NCBI RefSeq assembly: GCF_001640025.1
Contig: NC_031673.1
Coordinates: 1,798,001 to 1,862,000 of the forward strand
DNA: 64,000 nucleotides
Reading direction: 5' to 3'
From: Sugiyamaella lignohabitans
Taxonomy: Eukaryota; Ascomycota; Dipodascomycetes; Dipodascales; Trichomonascaceae
Both the position numbers and the translations under genes were made by a program. Below, piece after piece: positions 1 to 10,455 of this stretch (positions are counted from its first letter, which is position 1; each line of letters starts with the position of its first letter). The notes under the pieces were generated by a model. It did no database searches, was not told where the DNA came from, and worked only from the letters and a program-made list of their open reading frames with translations.

Positions 1-51
1 CTCGAGCGAAGCGAGCTACGGGGTCTGGGGCGGAGCCCAGCCGCCGGAGGC
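1..51 (-). repeat. Hairpin repeat, reverse half, cut by the window edge
   Basis: The window opens inside a reverse half-element: a ctcgagcgaagcgag arm, then the tctgggcggagccca-type stem and the terminal ccgccggaggc. The left side is missing. Confidence 0.85.
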
Positions 52-1366
52 CACACCCACACCATCGGGCAAGTGGATCCAAGAGCAGCAATCGAGCGAT
101 TGTGTTATCCCCGAAGCAGCTGGCGATCGACTGTTGTCTTTGTAATTGGGCGTGGGTCGATGGTATCGGGACTATCGCATCGTGGAGTGTGGGTCCGGTT
201 AGTAGTCGTATTTCCCTTGAGGCTGCTGGAAGCAAATGGTGGTGGAAGTGGTTTAGGTAGTTCCGGATCGCCACGAGCAGATCTGATCTTCATTGAACCG
301 TAGTGGGTTGAGGCGATACTTCTGTCTAATATCAGTCAGCAGAGTGAGAATCAGAAGTAGAATCAGAAGCAAAAGGAGCAGCAGAAAGAGCAGCAGCAGC
401 AGGTACCTGAAGTACAGGCACAAAGAACCACATTCTGCATTGTGGAAGCGATCCGACCAAGTCTATCCGCCGAGTTTGGGCGTGACTACGGAGCTCGGAA
501 TGGGTTTTCAACACGCCTGAGCAGTACGGGTCGGCATTGTTCGATTCTTTGATGTCCGTGGTTTTCGTTCCTGCCTCAACCACAGCAGCAGCAGCAGCAG
601 CCGGACCCACGCCTGTAGGTCTGATGTTCCTGGCAGCTGTCGGTAGCTCGCTGTACGAGGCTGTAAGAACTGGCAGCATCTGTTGGCGATTGATGCCAAC
701 TCGCGGTAACTGCTGCCAACTATCAATGCCGCACAATAATAATTTTTTTTATTCCTGCTGTCAGTCGGTCGATGCGTTCCGTCGCTCCGTTGTCGCTCTG
801 TAGCTCATTCGTTGTTCACTCGTTGCTCATTTGCTGCTCTCGGTGTTATTTTGGTCTTTGTTTTGCAGACTCCTCAGACAACCTTCTTCAGTTGCTGGCG
901 ACAGGACTCTCACTCGCTCGCTGTACCCTAACGTACCTCCCCAACATTCACAAAACGAGATAAACGATAATAAAATAAAATAAAATAACCGATAACGATA
1001 AACGGCAATTGGTAAACAACCGGTGCTTGCTTCTCAACAACACTGAAAATTGCTCCCACCCATTTGCTATTACTACCTTCTTACTACTACTTACTACTTT
1101 TAGTACTAGTGCTTACTTGCTAGACAATTGCTAATCTGAGGACGGACCACCTTAGTGCCAGATCCCGCTAGCCTGAACCATCATTCATAATCAAACCACT
1201 TGCTGGTTTAGTCGATTTTCATGCCCGTTTCGGAACAAATGTTTGTTGTCCGTCACCCATTTAGCCGTAGCTAGTGGGCCTTAATTGCTTTTTATTTGCC
1301 GTACACGGAAGGCTGATCTCTCTCTCGCTTCACTGGCCTCCGGGCTATCTTGGGGGAGGGGACCTT

Positions 1367-1421
1367 TGCCTCCGGCGGCTGGGGCTCCGCCCCAGACCCC
1401 GTTGCTCCTGCTTCGCAGGAG
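1367..1421 (+). repeat. Hairpin repeat, forward half
   Basis: Starts tgcctccggcgg. Hairpin 1 is ctggggc-tcc-gccccag and hairpin 2 is ctcctgc-ttc-gcaggag. A G-rich stretch (gggggagggg) lies about 10 bp outside the tgcctcc end, as at 3338 and, inverted, at 51952. The nearest reverse half is at 1878. Confidence 0.9.
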
Positions 1422-1677
1422 ATTGCTAGGAGCGAGAGCCTGCTGGGGGGTTGCCAAGCGGATGCGAGTTGGCAGTCTACCCGGCCGGTTTCTGCATCTG
1501 CTGCTGCTGCCATCTGCTGCCAACCGTCGTTGTCGTCTCTGTCGCCTGTTGGTCACTCTTGGCAGGCAGACGAATAAGCTTCAGTCGACCTTTGTGGTCC
1601 AGCTGCTGCTGTCAGTCAGAGCTCGCTATCTTCAAAGGGCCATGCCAAGCAGCGAGAATCAGTCAGAGACAATCAAC

Positions 1678-1732
1678 CAGCGACCATCAGCGACCATCAG
1701 CGAATATCAACGAATATCAGCGAGTATCAGTG
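1678..1732. repeat. 10-bp tandem repeat, about five units
   Basis: Successive units of the form cagcga(c/a)(c/t)at, with one caacgaatat variant, run head to tail. The unit drifts by one or two bases per copy, as expected for an old minisatellite. Confidence 0.8.
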
Positions 1733-1877
1733 GTTGGTTGTCTGGGGTTGTTTATCACCAGCCCTATTCAGACACCTCTGGTAACCTCACACCACACCCA
1801 AAAGCGCTAGCGGGCCCAGCGGTCACCCAGCTATACCCAACGCACTGTTGCTATAATTAACAGCGGCACCGTGCGCC

Positions 1878-1937
1878 CGACTCGAGCGAAGCGAGAGGAG
1901 CAGTGGGGTCTGGGGCGAAGCCCCAGCCGCCGGAGGC
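1878..1937 (-). repeat. Hairpin repeat, reverse half
   Basis: Begins cgactcgagcgaagcgag and ends ccgccggaggca. Loop of hairpin 1 reads gaa. It faces the forward half at 1367 but lies some 450 bp away. Confidence 0.9.
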
Positions 1938-2666
1938 AATCCTGGCCCCCCACCTGCCCACCAGCAGCCCGTGTGATTTTGGTTAGCGGGAGCGAGGGGC
2001 AGCAGCAGCAGCGGAGTACATGACGCTAGGGAACGGCCAAAATGGCGTGGTTGGCTCGTACAGCAAACGAATTACGAGCTGCGGGCTGCGAGTTGCGAGC
2101 TAGTGAGTGAGTAAATAGTAGAGATAAGAGAACACAAGAGAGAGAGAGATACAGAGAGAGATATCGGTTGCTCTGGCATTGGCGCTAGTCTGGTAACGGG
2201 AGTGATTGGTTTGAGAGGGGTTGAAACCAATTGAGACTGATAGCAGCAGACAGCGGGCTCCGTCGTCAGCCAGTTCTGTAAGATCCCGAAGAGCTCACTA
2301 GACCCGCCATCAGGGTACTTTAACACGTGCTGAGCCAGGAATTCAGTGCTACAGCCGGGAAGTGCTGTTCTGGGACTCGTGCTCCAACAGCAGATAGCGA
2401 CATCGACATCATTGACCTTAGCAGCAGCAGCAGCAGCGGCTCTTCCAGCGGGAAGCAGGCTGCTTGACTACGAGCGATATTATTTTGTATCTGCGCCGTC
2501 GGATGCACTAGCGTCAAAACCAAAATCAAAGTACACTACACACAACCGGGAAAGATTCGACGGCCATCCATATCGCCTCCTCGAACAGGAAGGCGCCCAA
2601 CACCCACCATCCTCCACCCTCCTACGGCCTCGACTGCTGGGGTCATCTTCGCACCGGTTCCCGGAT

Positions 2667-2805
2667 TGCCTCCGGCGGCTGGGGCTCTGCCCCAGACCCC
2701 GTAGCTCCTGCTTCGCAGGAGACTGCTGGGACCGTCGACGAAACCGACTCGAGCGAAGCGAGAGGAGCCACGGGGTCTGGGGCAGAGCCCCAGCCGCCGG
2801 AGGCA
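2667..2805. repeat. Composite foldback element of 139 bp
   Basis: Forward half (2667-2721, with ctcctgc-ttc-gcaggag arm) and reverse half (2745-2805, with ctcgagcgaagcgag arm) enclose a spacer reading actgctgggaccgtcgacg. The same spacer occurs inverted in the composites at 19829 and 61892, so this copy is the same element in the opposite orientation. I see no target-site duplication. Confidence 0.9.
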
Positions 2806-3337
2806 GACCCCCAGGCCCGGCGAGCTTCACCACCAGGTGGGTTAGTTACGACAGAGAGACACATTGTGATGTGCAGCGTCAATACCAAGTGGAGAATGTT
2901 GTACCTCCTGCAGGACGTGATTGTCTGCACATGCGCTAGGCCCAAGCCGGTGTAGGATCGCCTTCAGGCACATTTCCTAATTGGGACTGGGTCGCTGCGG
3001 GCAGTATTTCCGGCTGATACCGTCCCTATCTAACGGGTGTGAACCATCAGCAACAGCGCCAGTACCACTAGGGCCGTGCGGTTGGCGACGGCCAACGTGG
3101 GTCGCCCGGTGTTCCTGGACGACGACGATGACCTCACCGCCCGTGTGCCACTACAAACCTCATCCAAAAATAACCCCAACTCATCCAATTCTTTGTCTAA
3201 CCCACCCCACCCTCTCTCTCTAAGTTCTTTGCTTGCTGCTCGCCCACGCCGGGGGCTCAGCTGTCGACACACGCGGGACCCACTTCCTGTGGGTCCTCCC
3301 GCAGCCATTGTTGGGCTGCCGCCGGGGGAGGGGGCCA

Positions 3338-3542
3338 TGCCTCCGGCGGCTGGGGCGTTGCCCCAGACCCCACTGCTCCTCTCGCTTCGCTCGAGTCGGG
3401 CGACGGGCAGAGGGGGAGCGTTGGAGCTGCCGCTGCTGCTGCTGCAGTGCTAGCCACGAGCGGAACATCCACGCCCTCCCCGACGCAATTCTCGCGAAGC
3501 GAGACCACGGGGTCTGGGGCGGAGCCCCAGCCGCCGGAGGCA
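3338..3542. repeat. Inverted pair of hairpin repeats
   Basis: Forward half 3338-3398 (loop gtt in hairpin 1) and reverse half 3491-3542 (perfect ctcgc-gaa-gcgag arm). The spacer of about 90 bp holds a CTG run. The outer flanks are partly mirror images (gggggc on the left, gccccc on the right). Confidence 0.85.
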
Positions 3543-4201
3543 GAGAGCCCCCACCCCTCGTGCTTGCCGACACACCGCAGCGGGACCGTGCGGGGCGCCG
3601 GGTGTGAGGCGGCACCGGTTATAGGGAGGGAGATGGCTATAGCGTTTCAGAAATATGCTTAATCTTCACAGAGATACAGGACAATGGAACGAGCATCGTA
3701 CATGGAGTAATTGAGTTAGTTAGTTTAATGGTTGTGGTGGGGAAGATGGGGAAGATGGAGTTTGTTTTGTAAATTCTTGGCCAGCAGGGAGCCAGGAGTC
3801 GGAGCGGAGCGAGCGATGTGGATCAGATCAGGCTTGAGGACGGACGAGCGATAGGTAGCGGCAGCAGCAGCAGCTCGATGGGTCGGGGTATGAGAAAATG
3901 CCCCCGATAGACCTCCTTTGCCCGACTGCCTATTTGGGAAGTTATTTCACCGGACAGCTTTATATGGAAAAGCGTTGCATCATGCATCAGGAAAATTTAA
4001 AAATTTACCGTGCGTATGCACCACAAATAGGCAGTGATCGTCCGAGGTACGGATCATTTTTGCAACCTAGTTGGCGAGTGGATAAATAGCATCACAAGAA
4101 TGAATGGACGGGGATGATCGCTGACGGTGCTGCAGTATATCACCATGAACAATGGAGCACGACCGGTAGCTTAGTACATGGCCAGTCATACATTCTCTGG
4201 A

Positions 4202-4219
4202 GTGTGTGTGTGTGTGTGA
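4202..4219. repeat. TG dinucleotide microsatellite
   Basis: An uninterrupted run of alternating t and g, about nine units. Confidence 0.9.
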
Positions 4220-5238
4220 GCATTGACTGGTAGTTACGAATATTAGGCGGCGGATAGACACGGCAGCAGTAGCAGCAGCACACAGCACACAGCAGACAGC
4301 GGATAGACGGGCGTGAGGATAGGCGATGAAAAGGCGGTCGGACATGGAAGGTAGTGGTGGGCGTGAGTGATTATAGGCGTTTTTGTGTCGACACTCAGTG
4401 AGAAAGCTCTCTCATTGAGATAAAATACGATATCACTTGCACCGAGATCAACCAGATCCGGGTTCCGGACGTCAGTACAGTGGTAATCTTGGTAATCTAC
4501 GTACAGACGGCATCAATGTTGAAGGCAGTGATGACGACACTCTGAGGTACATAGCCAGTCGCCTTAATTAATGATGAATACTTTTTTACTTTTTAACAAT
4601 TTTTTTTATTTTTTCTATTCAGTTTAAATTATTTTAGTTTATTTTTTATTTGACAATGATAAGACACAGACCGGTTGTACAGAGTACTGTAGTAGTGTGG
4701 AAGTAGCAGCGACAGACCTGAGGTCGGTTATCAGTAGCTATAGTAAAATTAGAAGCAACCCCTCCTCGTGTTTGGTACATGGGATACTGAGTTGAGTGAA
4801 TAAATTATTATTGTTATTATTAGGGTATAATTAGGGTATTTTTTGGGCATTATTAGGGTGATTGAGTATTAAAGAGAGGAATATGTATATGTGACGATGC
4901 TGAAAGAGGTACAAGCCAGGCAGAGAGGTCGTACAGATGGAGTGCAGACGACAGAGGTACAGGTGGGTTGACTCGCTTTTAATCTTGACAATGATTTTGT
5001 TTTGTTGCATTGCGAACCAAGACCAGCAGCAGCACATTTGCATGATCACACCCCACGCATTGTTCTAGCTCTGAATAGATCTAAGAGCTTTTTTTCACTA
5101 GCAGCGGCAAATTGCTTTCTGGCGCTGTTATTGTTAGTGTTGTTTCAGGCTGTTGGAGAGTGTCGATTGTTGTTTTTGGCTGTTGTTGATAGAATTTCAG
5201 GTTAATCACCCGCCTGGGACAGAATGATCAAAAATCAT

Positions 5239-5268
5239 CAGAAAAGACCAGAAAAGACCAGAAAAGAC
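5239..5268. repeat. 10-bp tandem repeat, three units
   Basis: Three head-to-tail copies of cagaaaagac, the last followed by tgcaactg. It lies 25 bp left of the hairpin repeat at 5294. Confidence 0.85.
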
Positions 5269-5293
5269 TGCAACTGACAGACCCCCGACGTAC

Positions 5294-5354
5294 CGACTCG
5301 AGCGAAGCGAGAGGAGCAGCGGGGTCTGGGGCGGAGCCCCAGCCGCCGGAGGCA
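5294..5354 (-). repeat. Hairpin repeat, reverse half, unpaired
   Basis: Standard reverse half with gga loop and gcagcggggtctggggc junction. No forward half lies within 1.5 kb on its left. Confidence 0.9.
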
Positions 5355-6090
5355 GTACCCGACCACCAGCAAACTTGCACCAGTAGTGAACAGAGTCGTG
5401 GGGTTGATGGGTTGAATGGTGGAGTTGCTGCTACCCAGGTAACAATTAGTCCCGCAGGAGAGGTTTCTAGAGCCAGTTTGGATCTAGTAAACGGGCGGCA
5501 GCAGCAAGATCCAGGCTGGTAGGTTGTGTAGGTAGCGGGAGATTTGGGTGAAGCACGCTAGTAGAGGGTTGAGAAACACAAATATTTCACAGTGGATCTC
5601 TATCATTCCCAATAAGTTAATACTCCTGTCGCTCACACGTTTCTTTTGGAAGAACATTTGTTTTTGCACATAACACGCCCGGTATCGTTTGTTTTTGTTA
5701 TGCCAGTTTGCTGATAATCAGTGATCCATCAGATAAACGCATATTTACGCACCGAGCCCCCTTGTTATCTGCATGTCTCCTTGTCCAAGGTGGTACTTTA
5801 TGCCTGTGCTTAGACGCCGCCGATCGACGCATGTCTGTCCAAACCGTGCTAGCTCGGTGATCATCGAATGTTTTTTCCGGGACAATCTTTCAACTATGTC
5901 GAGTATGATGCTTCTATTGGTGATAATTGCACGCTCAATTGCAAAATATGTGAAATGATGCACCACCTATCATCCCATTGATTGCCTGAATGGTTACTGA
6001 CTGATCTATCTTTCGTCGCTCGCTCGCTGCTCCTAAAAAATTGTGTATAAAAAAGAACCATTCCCCGCCCCCAGGTTATTTTGGTTCTTC

Positions 6091-6141
6091 TTTTTTTTTT
6101 TTTTTTTTGTTTCTTCAACCTGTTTGTTGTTCAATTATATA
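6091..6141 (+). promoter_or_regulatory. Promoter elements of the wall-protein gene
   Basis: An 18-base poly(T) tract (6091-6108) is followed by a TATATA box at 6136-6141, about 155 bp before the start codon. Poly(dT) plus TATA is typical of strongly expressed yeast promoters and fits the extreme codon bias of the gene. Confidence 0.55.
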
Positions 6142-6294
6142 GACTTTCGTTTGGTTTGAAAAAGATCATATTTGTCTTTCGCTAACTTTTTTAAAAAAAT
6201 CCTTTTTGAATTCAACAACAACAACAAAGTTCATTATTATTATTAATTCCTCAATTTTTTCGAAAACTAAAAGGGACTGTTAAAATAATTAAAC

Positions 6295-8592
6295 ATGAAG
6301 TTTTCCGCTATCGCTACTGCGATTACTCTTGTTACCAGCGCTGTCGCTCTTCAAGAGCGTGACATTGATTACAGACCAGCTGCTCTTATGTGGAGAAGAG
6401 ATTTCAACTCATCTGCTTTCAGTAACTCTACTACTGCTGCTTCTTCTACAGCCGTCTCCACTCCTCTTTCTTCAGTTGCCGCTTCTACCACCGGTTCTTC
6501 TGTAGCTGCTTCTTCTGCTGCTGCCAGCTCTGGCGTTTCTTCTACCGCCGCTTCTTCTGGTGCTAGCTCTGCTGCTGCCTCCTCTGGCGCTTCTTCTGCT
6601 GCTGTCTCTTCCGGTGCCAGCTCTGCTGCCGTTTCTTCTGGCGCTTCTTCCGCTGCTGCCTCTTCTGGTGCTTCTTCCGCTGCTGCCTCTTCCGGTGCTT
6701 CTTCTGCCGTCAGCTCTGCCGCTTCTTCTGGTGCCTCTTCTGCTGCTTCTTCTGCCGCCGCTTCTTCTGGTGCTAGCTCTGCTGCTGCCTCCTCTGGAGC
6801 TTCTTCCGCTGCTGCCTCTTCTGGTGCCAGCTCTGCTGCCGCTTCTTCTGCCGCTTCTTCCGCTGCTGCCTCTTCTGGTGCCAGCTCTGCTGCTGCTTCT
6901 TCTGGTGCCTCTTCTGCCCCAGTCTCCTCCGGTGCCAGCTCTGCTGCCTCTTCTGGTGCTTCTTCTGCCCCAGTTTCTTCTAGCAACAGCACCTCTGCTG
7001 CCAGCTCTGCTGCCGCCACTTCTGGTGCCTCTTCTGCTGCTGCCTCCTCCGGTGCTGCTTCTTCTGGTGCCGCCTCTTCTGGCGCTGCTTCTTCCGGTGC
7101 TGCTTCCTCTGGTGCTGCTGCCTCTTCTGCCCCAGCTTCTTCCAGTAACAGCACTTCTGCTGCCACTTCTGCTGCTAGCTCTGGTGCCGCTTCCTCTGGT
7201 GCTTCTTCTGTTGCCACCACTGCCTCTTCTGCTGTCAGCTCTGGTGCCGGTGCCTCTTCTGCTGCTCCTGTCACCTCTGCTCCCAGCGCTTCTGCCACCT
7301 CTCCTATCACTGAGGCCACTCTTTTGGCCGACCTTGCTGCTCTTGCTCAAGCCGTTGCCGACCTTCTTGCCGCTCTTGCTAACCTCACCACCACTCCTTC
7401 TGCTTCCGCTGTTGGTGCCGTCCTTTCTGCCTTCGGTGAGATCGCTGCTGCCGACGCTAAGCTATTCAATGACTTGGCCTCATTCGCTGGTGTTAACGCT
7501 TCTTTGAGAAAGAGAGATGCCACCACCGACTTTGTTGACCAAATCGCCCTTAACGCCACTGCTGAGCAAACTAAGGCCCTTAACGCTTTGGCCGGTGCTT
7601 ACACTAACATTGCTGCTAACAACATTGTTTCTCAAACTGTTTCTGCTGCTACTGCCATTGCTAATGCCGGTGCTAAGCTCCTTACCACCTTCGACCTTAC
7701 TTGTGAAGCTGGTCCTCTTAACGCTGCCATCACTGCTTTCAACACTGCTTTCTCCACCAGCATTGCTCTTGTCACTGAGGCCTCTACTTGTCCTGCTAGC
7801 TCTGGTGCTGCCTCTGCTACTGGTACTTCTGGTGTCACCTCTACCACTGCCTCTTTCATCTACTCCACTGGCACTGTTACCACCACTTTCGGTACTTCTA
7901 CCATCACTTATGTCACCACTGAGATCATCTCTACTTGTCCTTGTGAGAACGAGAAGACCACTACTGCTGGTGCCGCCGCTACTGCCACTGGTGCCGAGAG
8001 CTACACCACCATCACCAGCACCAACATTGTCACCGTTCCTTGTTCCACTTCCGCTGGTACTACTTACTTCAGCACTGTCACTGAGGAGGTAACCATCACC
8101 GTTCCTTGCTCTGAGGCCGCTGCCACCGCTGGTCCTACTGCTGCTCCTGCTCCTGAGAAGTCTGCTGCTCCCGGTGCCCCTGCTGCTCCTGCTACTCCTG
8201 AGGAGTCTGCTGCCCCTGCCGCTCCTGGTGCCCCTGCTGCCACCCCTGCTTCTCCTGCTGCTCCTGCTACCCCTGAGGAGTCTGCTGCCCCTGCCGCTCC
8301 TGGTGCCCCTGCTGCTCCCGCCACCCCTGAGGAGTCTGCTGCCCCTGCCGCTCCTGGTACCCCTGCTGCTCCCGCTGCTCCTGCCACCCCTGAGGAGTCT
8401 GCTGCTGCCGCTGCTCCTGGTGCCCCTGCTGCTCCTGGTGCCACTACTCCCGAGTCTTCTGCCGCCCCTGCTGCTCCTGCTCCCGAGTCTGAGTCCACCG
8501 CCCCTGCTGAGAACACTTCTGGTGCCTCTAGAATCTTGGGTGTCTCTGTCGGTCTTGCCGTTGCCATGAATGCTTTTGCACTCCTTGTATAA
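6295..8592 (+). CDS. Ser/Ala-rich GPI-anchored cell-wall protein
   Basis: A 765-residue secreted protein, most likely GPI-anchored at the plasma membrane or in the wall. Residues 1-19 form a signal peptide (MKFSAIATAITLVTSAVA). From about residue 40 to 335 there is a long SSGASSAA-type tract, probably heavily O-mannosylated. Residues about 337-505 are Ala-rich and predicted helical, with a KR site (LRKRD) that Kex2 could cut. Residues about 520-605 contain Thr-rich, paired-Cys segments (STCPCE, VTVPCS) like those of yeast wall proteins. Four or five PATPEESAAPAAPGAPA repeats follow, and residues about 740-765 form a hydrophobic GPI-attachment signal. Codon use is strongly biased (gct, tct, ggt), which implies high expression. 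I cannot assign it to a named wall-protein family. Confidence 0.9.
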   Translation: MKFSAIATAITLVTSAVALQERDIDYRPAALMWRRDFNSSAFSNSTTAASSTAVSTPLSSVAASTTGSSVAASSAAASSGVSSTAASSGASSAAASSGASSAAVSSGASSAAVSSGASSAAASSGASSAAASSGASSAVSSAASSGASSAASSAAASSGASSAAASSGASSAAASSGASSAAASSAASSAAASSGASSAAASSGASSAPVSSGASSAASSGASSAPVSSSNSTSAASSAAATSGASSAAASSGAASSGAASSGAASSGAASSGAAASSAPASSSNSTSAATSAASSGAASSGASSVATTASSAVSSGAGASSAAPVTSAPSASATSPITEATLLADLAALAQAVADLLAALANLTTTPSASAVGAVLSAFGEIAAADAKLFNDLASFAGVNASLRKRDATTDFVDQIALNATAEQTKALNALAGAYTNIAANNIVSQTVSAATAIANAGAKLLTTFDLTCEAGPLNAAITAFNTAFSTSIALVTEASTCPASSGAASATGTSGVTSTTASFIYSTGTVTTTFGTSTITYVTTEIISTCPCENEKTTTAGAAATATGAESYTTITSTNIVTVPCSTSAGTTYFSTVTEEVTITVPCSEAAATAGPTAAPAPEKSAAPGAPAAPATPEESAAPAAPGAPAATPASPAAPATPEESAAPAAPGAPAAPATPEESAAPAAPGTPAAPAAPATPEESAAAAAPGAPAAPGATTPESSAAPAAPAPESESTAPAENTSGASRILGVSVGLAVAMNAFALLV
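6480..7270 (+). repeat. Intragenic Ser/Ala/Gly coding repeats
   Basis: Imperfect tandem units of 15-24 bases encoding ASSGASSAA variants. Such tracts recombine easily, so copy number may differ between strains. Confidence 0.85.
8150..8460 (+). repeat. Intragenic Pro/Ala/Glu coding repeats
   Basis: Four to five units of about 54-75 bases encoding TPEESAAPAAPGAPAAPA variants, placing a rigid Pro/Ala stalk just before the GPI signal. Confidence 0.85.
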
Positions 8593-8738
8593 TTTGTTTG
8601 GGACTTTTGATCTCTTCTCTTTCTATATAGTTCTATTCTTCCCTAATTTTTTATTATTTCCATGACTGGAATTTTGTAATCAATATACCCTGCTTTCCAT
8701 AATAGAAATAACTTTTTTAACCTTTTTTCTTCCGGGTC

Positions 8739-8957
8739 TGCCTCCGGCGGCTGGGGCTGCGCCCCAGACCCCGCTGCTCCTCTCGCTTCGCTCGAGTCGG
8801 GCTGGGGGTCCCCTGGCGTATGAGGTCTCTCGCGAAGCGAGAGCTACGGGGTCTGGGGCGAAGCCCCAGCCGCCGGAGGCAAATGCCCCGCTGCGTTAGA
8901 GGTCTCTCGCGAAGCGAGGGCAACGGGGTCTGGGGCGTAGCCCCAGCCGCCGGAGGC
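8739..8957. repeat. Hairpin repeat cluster (one forward, two reverse) between convergent genes
   Basis: Forward half 8739-8799 (loop tgc); reverse halves 8826-8881 (ctctcgc-gaa-gcgagag arm) and 8904-8957 (loop tag). The cluster fills almost the whole interval between the wall-protein stop (8592) and the kinase stop (8970). The spacer motif gggggtcccc also appears inverted in the composites near 21090 and 28170. Confidence 0.9.
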
Positions 8958-8969
8958 TGGTGCCACGAC

Positions 8970-10181
8970 TCAGAGCGTGCACAGGTCGTCGTTTTGGAGG
9001 GTCTCGTCCGAGTCGGTCGAGTGACTGTGGACGTATGTTTTGAACAGTTGGGTGTCGGTGGTTGGCACGTCGGCCAGCGGTCGGTGCGGATGGCGGAAGT
9101 AACCGTTCAGTTTGCCTCCGTAGCCGGCGATTGTGTTCATGAGTTTGGTTGCGCGATTCGACTTTTCGCTGCGTCTTTTGTCTTTTCGTGAACTCCAGTT
9201 CTGGTACTCTAGGGCAAGAACAGCTCTTTGGTCGTATTTTCTGGTCAGGCCGAAGAAATCGTGATCGGGGACTTTGAATGCACCGTTTTTGTGGTCGCGG
9301 TACATCTGGTGAAGGCTGGCTGACGTGTATCCCTTGAAATACGGAAGCTTGAAGACATCGCTGGAATCGCGAATCCTCTGACAGGGGTAGAATTCCAGAA
9401 ACTGGGCGATGGCCGAATTACAGTCTATTGAGACAAGTGTGGTGTCGTACTGTGGTCCGCTTAACATGGATCGAACCATATCCTCTCTACGTTTGCCGTT
9501 GAACGGTATTTGGCCGTAGACACACTCGTAGAAAACAACACCCAATGCCCACCAGTCGACTTGCTCGCCATACGCTCGACCCCGGTGCATCTCGGGCGCC
9601 ATGTAATTAAAGGTTCCTATGATATTATGGAGCAATGGCTGTTGACAGCTCAAAGAGGCTGCAATGTTGAAATCACACAGATGAGCGTGTCCATACTCGT
9701 CAAGAAGAATGTTTTCCGGTTTGACATCGCGATGAACGAGTAATTTGCTGTGGATGTAATCAATGGCAGATGCTATCTCACAGATAACCACTTTGATAGC
9801 TTTATCCGACAGGGAATACTGTTGTAAATAAGACCGGAGATCTCCTCCTATCATCAAATCCAGCAGCATGAACATGAACTTCTCGTTCTGAAATGCAACC
9901 TCCAGGTTACAAATAAACGGATGCCTCAGCTTAGCTAGGATATTTCTCTCCTGGATCATCGATTTTAAATTGGAAGCACTCTGGTTCAACGGCATGTACT
10001 TGAGAGCATAATATTTCCTGGTGCTTTTATTCTGAACAACCCGTACTTTACAATAGCTTCCTTGGTTGATGTATCCTCGGAAACTGTAAGTGTTAATATC
10101 CAGCACCGTATACTTATTGTTGTGGATGCTAGCAAGTTTCTTTGACCCCAGATGAGTGTCTTGAAAGCTGATAGCAGTCAT
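8970..10181 (-). CDS. STK32/YANK-like serine/threonine protein kinase
   Basis: A 403-residue protein kinase, starting at the ATG at 10181; the frame extends upstream only without another ATG. The glycine loop is degenerate (NQGSYCKV), the catalytic Lys is in YYALKY, HRDVKPEN lies near residue 150 and MAPEM near 194. The DFG motif reads DFN (CDFNIA, near 169), a signature of the STK32/YANK group of AGC-related kinases, with which VDWWALGVVFYE also agrees. Asp of DFN and HRD Asp are present, so activity is plausible. The C-terminal tail is basic (RRSEKSNRATK) and then Thr/Ser-rich. A TATA-like box lies at 10243-10252. Two short upstream ATGs in other frames could act as leader ORFs. Substrate unknown. 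Confidence 0.85.
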   Translation of the reverse strand: MTAISFQDTHLGSKKLASIHNNKYTVLDINTYSFRGYINQGSYCKVRVVQNKSTRKYYALKYMPLNQSASNLKSMIQERNILAKLRHPFICNLEVAFQNEKFMFMLLDLMIGGDLRSYLQQYSLSDKAIKVVICEIASAIDYIHSKLLVHRDVKPENILLDEYGHAHLCDFNIAASLSCQQPLLHNIIGTFNYMAPEMHRGRAYGEQVDWWALGVVFYECVYGQIPFNGKRREDMVRSMLSGPQYDTTLVSIDCNSAIAQFLEFYPCQRIRDSSDVFKLPYFKGYTSASLHQMYRDHKNGAFKVPDHDFFGLTRKYDQRAVLALEYQNWSSRKDKRRSEKSNRATKLMNTIAGYGGKLNGYFRHPHRPLADVPTTDTQLFKTYVHSHSTDSDETLQNDDLCTL

Positions 10182-10242
10182 TTTCGCATTCGTCAGATAT
10201 TCCCATACTGGCCATCTGTCGTCCAAACACACATGGAATGTC

Positions 10243-10252
10243 TATTATATAC
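10243..10252 (-). promoter_or_regulatory. TATA-like box of the kinase gene
   Basis: On the minus strand the sequence reads tatataatag, about 60 bp before the start codon at 10181. Confidence 0.45.
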
Positions 10253-10455
10253 CGGCTTCGTGCTAGTCCGTTAATAATAAATTAATTTTATTTTAATCTT
10301 AGATCAACCTTATTCAAAACTAAAGTTGTAAACGGTCGTAACCTAGTCTTTCGCCAACCAACGGTGACAATCAAACCTAAAACCGCTTACTCATTTCATG
10401 CAATAGCGTTATTTGGATAACATATTATAATACAATGCTTAAATAAATTACAGGA

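Larger units (their letters stand above)
1..6294. other. Gene-free, repeat-rich region upstream of the wall-protein gene
   Basis: I see no convincing protein gene, tRNA or rRNA in these 6.3 kb. Open frames are short, overlap on both strands and lack recognisable domains. The stretch holds seven full hairpin-repeat copies plus a truncated one at base 1, CAG/CTG-type triplet runs (about 370-410, 580-600, 1500-1520, 2420-2440, 3850-3875, 4260-4280), an AAAAT run near 966-988, a TG run at 4202-4219 and two short 10-bp tandem arrays. A long AT-rich part (4560-4680) separates it from the GC-rich half. It probably contains the extended promoter of the gene at 6295; a non-coding RNA cannot be excluded. 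Confidence 0.6.

Noticed and set aside
1285..1860. 191-codon plus-strand frame
   Set aside because: It is built from a hairpin repeat, a CTG run and the 10-bp tandem array, with no domain.
3898..4089. 63-codon frame MPPIDLLCPTAYLG...
   Set aside because: Short, isolated, no homology recognised and no promoter or splice signals.
6369..7350. Long minus-strand frames of 292-316 codons opposite the wall-protein gene
   Set aside because: They mirror the Ser/Ala repeats (gct/tct codons read backwards give Glu/Ala or Arg/Ser repeats) and lack independent signals.
6560..8569. Leu/Pro-rich plus-strand frames overlapping the wall-protein gene
   Set aside because: Out-of-frame readings of the same coding repeats.
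8739..8957. CRISPR-like array of repeats
   Set aside because: Repeats are in mixed orientation with irregular spacing, in a eukaryotic genome; no cas genes.
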